DNA of 5,382 nucleotides from Comamonadaceae bacterium (lineage in GTDB: Bacteria > Pseudomonadota > Gammaproteobacteria > Burkholderiales > Burkholderiaceae_C), in NCBI GenBank assembly GCA_947469815.1, contig CANIRI010000181.1:1-5382 (forward strand). The letters are read 5' to 3'. Below, piece by piece: positions 1 to 5,382 of this stretch (positions are counted from its first letter, which is position 1; each line of letters opens with the position of its first letter). A model generated the notes under the pieces. The model ran no database searches and was not told the DNA's origin. It saw nothing but the letters and a program-made list of their open reading frames with translations. Made by a program: the position numbers and the translations under genes.

Positions 1-231
<231 letters not shown>

Positions 232-240
232 TCACGACCA

Positions 241-271
241 AACGGGCGGGTAACTACCGCCCGTTTTTTTT
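241..271 (+). terminator. Terminator-like hairpin with T tract in the rimP leader (candidate attenuator)
   Basis: AACGGGCGG (241-249) pairs perfectly with CCGCCCGTT (257-265) around a 7-base loop, giving a 9-bp stem whose core is seven consecutive C/G pairs. The T tract is eight residues long (264-271), its first two T residues closing the stem. This has all the marks of an intrinsic terminator on the plus strand; on the minus strand only a few T residues would follow the stem, so it is not equally bidirectional. It lies about 9 bases after the predicted start of transcription and ahead of rimP. The neighbouring fabI is divergent, so there is no upstream gene for it to terminate. In addition, CGACCA (235-240) can pair with TGGTCG (271-276), enclosing the stem with five T residues bulged out. 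Attenuation of the operon is inference; the structure is directly visible. Confidence 0.75.
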
Positions 272-285
272 GGTCGATTGTTTTT

Positions 286-310
286 CACCGTGCCGTTTTT
301 CGGGGCGGTG
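286..310 (+). other. Second, weaker hairpin in the rimP leader
   Basis: CACC (286-289) and GCC (292-294) can pair with GGC (304-306) and GGTG (307-310), leaving a 2-base bulge and a 9-base loop. An alternative fold pairs CACCG with CGGTG around a small CCG/CGG stem. CGGTGCACCG at 306-315 is also a perfect 10-base palindrome. No T tract follows directly, so it is not terminator-like. It ends about 33 bases before the rimP start codon and could affect access by ribosomes or NusA, but no function is shown. Confidence 0.35.
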
Positions 311-343
311 CACCGGTTTCATTTTTGGGAATTCTGCAGACAC

Positions 344-943
344 GTGGCGCTTCAAGACATTGTTGAACAGATCGTGACCGGCTTCGGGCTGGAACTGGTG
401 GACATTGAGCGTTCTGCCGGGGGCCTGTTGCGCGTAACGATCGATCTGCCTTGGAACCCGCAGGCCGCCGTGCCGGAATTGGTCACCGTTGAAGATTGCG
501 AAAAGGTCACCCGCCAGTTGCAATTCAGTCTGGAAGTGGAAGCCATTGAATACCGCAGGCTGGAGGTGTCCTCGCCCGGTATTGACCGGCCTCTGCGGAC
601 GCAACAGGATTTCGAGCGTTTTACCGGTCAGGTGATTGACGTCACCTTGAAAGCACCGATGGGCGAGCAGGCGGCTGGACAGGTCCGGGCCAACCGCAAG
701 AAGTTCCGGGGGACGCTGGAAAAGGTGGTGGATGCGCAGGGCCTGGCGGGCTGGCAAATCGTCTGGAGCGATGCGCCGGCGGTGAAGCCGGGGCAGCGGG
801 TGAGCAAAAAGCGCGCACCGGTACCGATGCAGGCCTTGGGTTTTACGTTGGATGAATTGCGCGAGGCGCGCTTGGCCCCTTTGGTGAATTTCAAAGGCCG
901 TCAAGCACCTGCATTGCAGGACGCGTCGGGCACACAAGAGTGA
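344..943 (+). CDS. rimP: Ribosome maturation factor RimP
   Basis: RimP binds the immature 30S subunit in the cytoplasm and helps its late assembly. The 199-residue product has the family N-terminal alpha/beta domain (about 1-84): the opening helix with GFGLELVDIE at 13-22, the strand LLRVTIDLP at 28-36, then a helix with VEDCEKVTRQL, closed by the signature LEVSSPGIDRPL at 73-84. The C-terminal SH3-like domain follows (about 88-185) with NRKKFRG at 117-123 and ARLAPLVNFKGR at 175-186. An insertion around 134-170 (KPGQRVSKKR, LGFTLDE) makes it longer than the roughly 150-residue E. coli protein; I recall such an insertion from Burkholderiales homologues. The GTG at 344 is chosen because homology begins at ALQDIVEQ. 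The frame stays open upstream to a TTG at 278, but those 22 codons (FFTVPFFGAVHRF) do not resemble RimP. Its ribosome binding site is poor (GGGA at 327-330, 13 bases away), so the exact start is less certain than the gene. Confidence 0.93.
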   Translation: MALQDIVEQIVTGFGLELVDIERSAGGLLRVTIDLPWNPQAAVPELVTVEDCEKVTRQLQFSLEVEAIEYRRLEVSSPGIDRPLRTQQDFERFTGQVIDVTLKAPMGEQAAGQVRANRKKFRGTLEKVVDAQGLAGWQIVWSDAPAVKPGQRVSKKRAPVPMQALGFTLDELREARLAPLVNFKGRQAPALQDASGTQE

Positions 944-973
944 ACAGTTTCGGTATGGCACACAGTGATTTTT

Positions 974-979
974 GGAGAG
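974..979 (+). promoter_or_regulatory. Ribosome binding site of nusA
   Basis: GGAGAG ends 7 bases before the ATG at 987. It decides the start: the frame also opens at a TTG at 972, but that codon overlaps this site and the family sequence begins at [11 protein letters not shown]. Confidence 0.75.
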
Positions 980-986
980 TTCAGGC

Positions 987-2489
987 ATGAATCGCGAATT
1001 GTTGATGTTGGTTGAGGCGATCTCCCGCGAGAAAAACGTGGAGCGCGATGTGGTCTTGGCAGCGGTGGAAGCCGCTTTGGCGCAAGCTACCAAAAAGCTG
1101 TACGAGGGCGATGTGGACATCCGCGTCGCGCTGGACCGCGACAGCGGCGACTACGAGACCTTCCGCCGCTGGCATGTGGTGCCGGATGAGGCCGGCCTGC
1201 AGTTGCCCGAACAAGAAATTTTGTTGTTCGAAGCCAAAGAGCAAATCGAAGACATTGAAGTCGACGAATACATTGAAGAAGCCATTGAGTCGGTGCCCAT
1301 CGGGCGCATCGGCGCGATGGCTGCCAAGCAGGTGATCCTGCAGAAAATCCGCGACGCCGAGCGCGAGATGCTGCTCAACGACTTCATGTCGCGCGGCGAC
1401 AAAATTTTCACCGGCACGGTCAAGCGCATGGACAAGGGCGATTTGATTGTGGAGAACAGCCGGGTCGAAGGCCGCTTGCGCCGCACCGAAATGATCCCGA
1501 AGGAAAACTTCCGCACCGGCGACCGCGTGCGCGCCATGATCATGGAAGTCGACTTGACGCTGCGCGGCGCTCCCATCGTGTTGTCGCGCTCATCGCCCGA
1601 ATTCATGATTGAGTTGTTCCGTCAGGAAGTGCCCGAAATTGAACAGGGCGTGCTGGAGATCAAATCCTGCGCCCGCGATCCGGGTTCACGCGCCAAGATT
1701 GCGGTGTTTTCGCATGACAAACGTGTTGACCCCATCGGCACCTGTGTGGGCGTGCGTGGCACCCGTATCAACGGCGTGACCAATGAGTTGGCCGGTGAGC
1801 GGGTCGACATCGTGTTGTGGAGCGAAGACCCGGCGCAGTTTGTAATCGGCGCGCTGGCTCCGGCCAACGTGAGCTCCATCGTGGTGGACGAAGAGCGCCA
1901 CGCCATGGATGTGGTGGTTGATGAGGAAAACCTGGCAATCGCAATTGGACGCGGCGGCCAGAACGTGCGCCTGGCCTCAGAGCTCACCGGTTGGAAAATC
2001 AACATCATGGACGCGACCGAGTCCGCTGCCAAGACGGCGTCGGAGACCGACGCGGGCCGGCGCCTGTTCATGGAAAAGCTCGACGTCGACGAAGAAATTG
2101 CAGATATCTTGATCGCTGAAGGCTTTACCAGCTTGGAGGAAGTGGCTTACGTGCCTATCCAGGAAATGCTGGAGATTGAGTCATTTGACGAAGACACTGT
2201 CAACGAATTGCGCAGCCGTGCCAAAGACGTATTGCTGACCATGGAAATCGCCCAGGAAGGCGTCGAAACCGTTGCTGCCGTGTCGCAAGACCTGCACGAT
2301 ATCGAAGACCTGGATGCCGGCACCATTGCGCAACTGCAAGCCGGTGGCATCCGAACCCGCGACGATTTGGCAGATCTTGCCACCGACGAACTTATTGATA
2401 TCACGGGGCAGTCGCAAGACGATGCCCACGCCCTGATCATGAAGGCCCGCGCACATTGGTTCGCCGATGACGCAGCCGCTCACGAGTAA
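987..2489 (+). CDS. nusA: Transcription termination/antitermination factor NusA
   Basis: NusA rides on elongating RNA polymerase, lengthens pauses, aids hairpin-dependent termination and takes part in rRNA and phage antitermination complexes. The 500-residue product is close to E. coli NusA (495) and shows every domain. The polymerase-binding N-terminal domain spans about 1-125, and the S1 RNA-binding domain about 137-200 (starting [12 protein letters not shown]). KH1 has its GVRG loop at 255-258, after the [20 protein letters not shown] segment. KH2 has [16 protein letters not shown] starting at 321, with the GxxG loop intact. Two C-terminal acidic helix-hairpin repeats follow, about 360-425 and 434-492; in proteobacterial NusA these contact the alpha-subunit tail or phage N protein and mask the RNA-binding domains. 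It begins 43 bases after rimP stops, with a good ribosome binding site. No missing motif or frameshift is seen. In E. coli NusA represses its own operon, relevant to the leader terminator here. Confidence 0.97.
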   Translation: MNRELLMLVEAISREKNVERDVVLAAVEAALAQATKKLYEGDVDIRVALDRDSGDYETFRRWHVVPDEAGLQLPEQEILLFEAKEQIEDIEVDEYIEEAIESVPIGRIGAMAAKQVILQKIRDAEREMLLNDFMSRGDKIFTGTVKRMDKGDLIVENSRVEGRLRRTEMIPKENFRTGDRVRAMIMEVDLTLRGAPIVLSRSSPEFMIELFRQEVPEIEQGVLEIKSCARDPGSRAKIAVFSHDKRVDPIGTCVGVRGTRINGVTNELAGERVDIVLWSEDPAQFVIGALAPANVSSIVVDEERHAMDVVVDEENLAIAIGRGGQNVRLASELTGWKINIMDATESAAKTASETDAGRRLFMEKLDVDEEIADILIAEGFTSLEEVAYVPIQEMLEIESFDEDTVNELRSRAKDVLLTMEIAQEGVETVAAVSQDLHDIEDLDAGTIAQLQAGGIRTRDDLADLATDELIDITGQSQDDAHALIMKARAHWFADDAAAHE

Positions 2490-2496
2490 TGGCCAT

Positions 2497-2502
2497 GAAA
2501 GG
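2497..2502 (+). promoter_or_regulatory. Ribosome binding site of infB
   Basis: GAAAGG lies 11 bases before the ATG at 2514, a little far but usable. It supports that ATG, from which the protein begins [12 protein letters not shown], the standard start of long IF2 proteins. Confidence 0.5.
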
Positions 2503-2513
2503 TTACACACAAC

Positions 2514-5382
2514 ATGTCCATCACCACTGTTTCCGAGTTCGCTAATGAGCTCAAGAGGCCTACAGAAGCCCTGCTTGAGCAGCTGAAATCTGCCGGTGTG
2601 CCCAAAGCCGCCGCCAGCGATACCCTGACCGACGCCGACAAGCACAAACTGCTGGCGTTTTTGCAAGGTAATAGCGGCGCTGCCGCGCCGGAGCGCAAGA
2701 AGATCACGCTGGTTAAGAAGCAGACCACGGAAATCAAACAGGCCGACGCATCTGGCCGGGCGCGCACCATCCAGGTGGAAGTGCGCAAAAAGCGCACGTT
2801 TATCCGCCGCGAGGATGGCCCTGAGGGTGCCGCAGAGGCTCCTGAGCCGCTCGTCCCGCACCTGCCCCTTATCGATGAAGCTGAATTGGCCCGGCGCGAA
2901 GAAGAAGCGCGCCGCCAAGCCGAGCTCCTGCGCCGCCAGGAAGAAGAGTTGGCCCAGCGCCGCCGTGAGCGGGAAGAGGCTGAAGCCCGTGACCGCGCAG
3001 CCGCCGAGCAGGCAGCAGCGGAGCGCCAGGTGGCGCAAGCCAGTGAGGCACCTGCCAAACCAGCTTCGCGCCGCGTGGGCAACAAGATCCAGCCCTCTGA
3101 AGAAGAGATGCAAGCGCAGCAGGCCAAGGAAGAGGCTGTTGCCGCTGCCGAACAAGCGCGCTTGGACAGCCTGGCCCAGGCCGCTGCTGCCTCCAAGGCA
3201 GCCTCCGAAGAAGATGCCGCGCGCGCTCTGGATTTGAGCGACCGCCGCCGCAAGGCCGAAGCGGAGGCCTCGGCCATCCGCATGATGATGTCCACACCCA
3301 AAAAGGTGTTGGTGGCCAAGAAGCCGGAGGAAGCCAAACCCGAAGCCGACGGCAAAACCGCCGTCAAAGGCACTTTGCACAAGCCGGCTGCAGGCAGCAC
3401 CGTGGCCAAGGCCGCCAAGCCAGGCGGCGTACCGGCTGCCGGTGCCGGCAAAGAGGTGAAATCCGCCAAGCTCTCCAGCAGCTGGGCAGGTGATACCGCC
3501 AAGAAGAAAGAAATTAAAACCCGCGGCGATACCGGCGCGGGAACCGGGCGCTCCACGAACTGGCGTGCCGGTCCGCGCGGTAAGCGCGGACACGACCGTG
3601 ACGACCACCAAAGCGCGGCTGCGCCAGTGGAGGCACGCATCATCGAGGTCCATGTGCCCGAGACGATTACTGTGGCCGAGTTGGCGCACAAGATGGCGAT
3701 CAAGGCCAGCGAAGTCATCAAGCAATTGATGAAGCTGGGCCAGATGGTCACCATCAACCAGCCGCTGGACCAGGACACCGCGATGATCGTGGTCGAAGAG
3801 CTGGGCCATACCGCTGTGATTGCGGCGCTGGATGACCCCGAGGCATTCACCGACGACGAAGTGCAAACGCACGCCGAATCGCTGCCGCGGGCTCCGGTGG
3901 TGACCGTGATGGGCCACGTCGACCACGGCAAAACCTCGCTGCTGGACTACATCCGCCGCGCCAAAGTGGCCTCCGGAGAAGCCGGTGGCATCACCCAGCA
4001 CATTGGTGCGTACCACGTGGAGACCGCACGCGGGATGGTGTCCTTTCTGGACACCCCCGGCCACGAGGCCTTCACGGCCATGCGTGCCCGTGGCGCGCAA
4101 GCCACCGACATCGTCATCCTGGTGGTGGCTGCCGATGACGGCGTGATGCCGCAAACCAAAGAAGCGATCAAGCACGCCAAAGCAGCCGGCGTGCCGATTG
4201 TGGTGGCGATCAACAAGATCGACAAACCCGACTCCAACCCCGAGCGCGTGAAAAACGAACTGGTGGTCGAAGAAGTGGTGCCCGAGGAATTCGGCGGCAA
4301 TTCACCCTTTGTCAGCGTGTCCGCCAAAACCGGGCAGGGCATTGACGAATTGCTGGAGCAGGTCTTGCTGCAAGCCGAGGTGTTGGAGTTGCGCGCGCCG
4401 GTGGACACCCTGGCCAAGGGCCTGGTGATCGAGGCCAAGCTGGACAAGGGCCGTGGCCCTGTGGCCACCGTGTTGGTGCAATCCGGCACACTCAAAACCG
4501 GCGATGTGGTGCTGGCAGGCCAGACCTACGGCCGCGTGCGCGCCATGCTGGATGAGAACGGCAAACCGTCGAAAACCGCCGGTCCATCGATCCCCGTTGA
4601 AATCCAGGGCTTGACCGAAGTGCCCCAAGCGGGTGACGAGTTCATGGTCATGTCCGACGAGCGGCGTGCCCGTGAAATCGCGACTTACCGCGCCGGTAAG
4701 TTCCGCAACACCAAACTGGCCAAGCAGCAGGCGGCCAAGCTGGATTCGGTGTTTGCCGATATGACCTCGGGCGATATCCAGATGTTGCCCATCATCATCA
4801 AGGCCGATGTACAGGGTTCACAGGAAGCGCTGGCGGCGTCCCTGCTCAAACTCTCCACCGAAGAGGTCAAGGTGCAGATGGTGTACTCGGCGGTGGGTGG
4901 TATCAGCGAGTCCGACATCAACCTGGCGATTGCATCCAAGGCCATCGTCATCGGCTTCAATGTGCGGGCCGATGCCGGCGCGCGCAAGCTGGCCGAAAGC
5001 AATGGTGTGGAGATCCATTACTACAACATCATTTACGACGCGGTCGACGAGTTGAAGGCAGCGATGTCCGGCATGCTCGCGCCCGAGAAGCGCGAAGAAG
5101 TCATCGGCATGGCCGAGATCCGCACCGTGTTTGTGGCCTCCAAGATCGGTACCGTGGCCGGTTGTATGGTCACCGCCGGTTTCGTTACCCGCAGTGCGCA
5201 TTTCCGCCTGCTGCGCGAGAACGTGGTGATTTACACCGGCGAGCTCGAATCGCTCAAGCGCATGAAAGACGATGTGCGTGAGGTGAAAGAAGGCTTCGAG
5301 TGCGGTATCAAACTCAAGAATTACAACGACATCAATACCGGTGATCTGTTGGAGTTCTTTGAGATCAAGGAAATCGCCCGTA
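2514..5382 (+). CDS. infB: Translation initiation factor IF2 (nearly complete, open at the right edge)
   Basis: IF2 is the GTPase that brings fMet-tRNA to the 30S subunit and promotes 50S joining. The frame is open for 956 codons to the window end; the last residues (FFEIKEIAR) match the family's extreme C-terminus, so only a few codons and the stop are missing. Domains: an IF2_N module at about 1-51, an IF2-associated basic segment at about 60-100 ([13 protein letters not shown]), a long charged linker whose part at about 119-178 is Arg/Glu/Ala-rich and likely helical coiled coil, then a second IF2_N module at about 376-425. The G domain has intact motifs: GHVDHGKT 467-474, GGITQHIGA 491-499, DTPGHEAF 513-520, NKID 567-570, SAKTGQG 603-609. 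The C-terminal domains end in the initiator-tRNA-binding part with [11 protein letters not shown], Cys at 930. It exceeds E. coli IF2 (890) chiefly in the Ala/Lys/Glu-rich linker. It starts 24 bases after nusA. Confidence 0.97.
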   Translation, partial: MSITTVSEFANELKRPTEALLEQLKSAGVPKAAASDTLTDADKHKLLAFLQGNSGAAAPERKKITLVKKQTTEIKQADASGRARTIQVEVRKKRTFIRREDGPEGAAEAPEPLVPHLPLIDEAELARREEEARRQAELLRRQEEELAQRRREREEAEARDRAAAEQAAAERQVAQASEAPAKPASRRVGNKIQPSEEEMQAQQAKEEAVAAAEQARLDSLAQAAAASKAASEEDAARALDLSDRRRKAEAEASAIRMMMSTPKKVLVAKKPEEAKPEADGKTAVKGTLHKPAAGSTVAKAAKPGGVPAAGAGKEVKSAKLSSSWAGDTAKKKEIKTRGDTGAGTGRSTNWRAGPRGKRGHDRDDHQSAAAPVEARIIEVHVPETITVAELAHKMAIKASEVIKQLMKLGQMVTINQPLDQDTAMIVVEELGHTAVIAALDDPEAFTDDEVQTHAESLPRAPVVTVMGHVDHGKTSLLDYIRRAKVASGEAGGITQHIGAYHVETARGMVSFLDTPGHEAFTAMRARGAQATDIVILVVAADDGVMPQTKEAIKHAKAAGVPIVVAINKIDKPDSNPERVKNELVVEEVVPEEFGGNSPFVSVSAKTGQGIDELLEQVLLQAEVLELRAPVDTLAKGLVIEAKLDKGRGPVATVLVQSGTLKTGDVVLAGQTYGRVRAMLDENGKPSKTAGPSIPVEIQGLTEVPQAGDEFMVMSDERRAREIATYRAGKFRNTKLAKQQAAKLDSVFADMTSGDIQMLPIIIKADVQGSQEALAASLLKLSTEEVKVQMVYSAVGGISESDINLAIASKAIVIGFNVRADAGARKLAESNGVEIHYYNIIYDAVDELKAAMSGMLAPEKREEVIGMAEIRTVFVASKIGTVAGCMVTAGFVTRSAHFRLLRENVVIYTGELESLKRMKDDVREVKEGFECGIKLKNYNDINTGDLLEFFEIKEIAR

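Noticed and set aside
278..343. Extension of RimP to the TTG at 278
   Set aside because: The 22 extra residues are not RimP-like, the region forms RNA structure, and homology starts exactly at the GTG at 344. It is kept only as a formal alternative.
972..986. Extension of NusA to the TTG at 972
   Set aside because: That codon overlaps the ribosome binding site of the ATG at 987, where the conserved NusA sequence begins.
254..1120. A 288-codon minus-strand frame opposite rimP
   Set aside because: The opposite strand holds a clear RimP with its signature motif; the antisense product resembles no family I know and would cross the leader terminator.
2880..3260. Low-complexity Arg/Glu/Ala stretch as a DNA repeat or horizontally acquired insert
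   Set aside because: There is no long exact repeat in the bases, the reading frame is unbroken, and such a charged helical linker is normal and variable in long IF2 proteins.
2480..3931. A 483-codon open frame on the minus strand opposite infB
   Set aside because: It is a Ser/Ala/Arg-rich shadow of the infB codon pattern, overlaps the other antisense frame and has no recognisable domain.
2181..4175. A 664-codon open frame on the minus strand opposite the end of nusA and most of infB
   Set aside because: The plus-strand frame encodes unmistakable NusA and IF2 domains. The antisense translation is Leu/Gly/His/Ala-rich without recognisable motifs, as expected from reading GC-rich codons backwards. 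Its start is not placed behind a ribosome binding site that I could identify.

Overview
This window holds the translation/transcription operon rimP-nusA-infB, read left to right, with the first 40 codons of a divergent fabI at the left edge. The FabI, RimP, NusA and IF2 sequences, the GC-rich third codon positions and the long RimP tail carrying the segment LGFTLDE point to a betaproteobacterium of the order Burkholderiales. The style is closest to Comamonadaceae (Rhodoferax/Polaromonas-like). The family assignment rests on remembered protein style, not on a search.

Layout: positions 1-120 encode, on the minus strand, the N-terminus of enoyl-ACP reductase FabI. Positions 121-343 are a divergent control region with a ribosome binding site and a weak candidate promoter for fabI, two small palindromes, and a good sigma70-type promoter for the operon (TTCGCA, 17 bp, TACAAT). 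Only about 9 bases after the predicted transcription start is a strong GC hairpin followed by eight T residues, which looks exactly like an intrinsic terminator. A second, weaker hairpin lies between it and rimP. rimP (344-943, GTG start), nusA (987-2489) and infB (2514 to the right edge, lacking only the last few codons) follow with gaps of 43 and 24 bases and no terminator between them, so they are very likely co-transcribed.

The genes work together in making and starting ribosomes and in transcription control: RimP helps mature the 30S subunit, NusA modulates pausing, termination and antitermination, and IF2 brings initiator tRNA to the 30S subunit. The same gene order occurs in E. coli, where the operon begins with the tRNA gene metY and is autoregulated by NusA; no tRNA is present here.

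The coding part is ordinary core genome and I see no unknown protein system in it. The most interesting signal is non-coding: a terminator placed at the very 5' end of the operon transcript. It cannot serve an upstream gene because fabI runs the other way. It is therefore a candidate attenuator for the operon that encodes the termination factor NusA.
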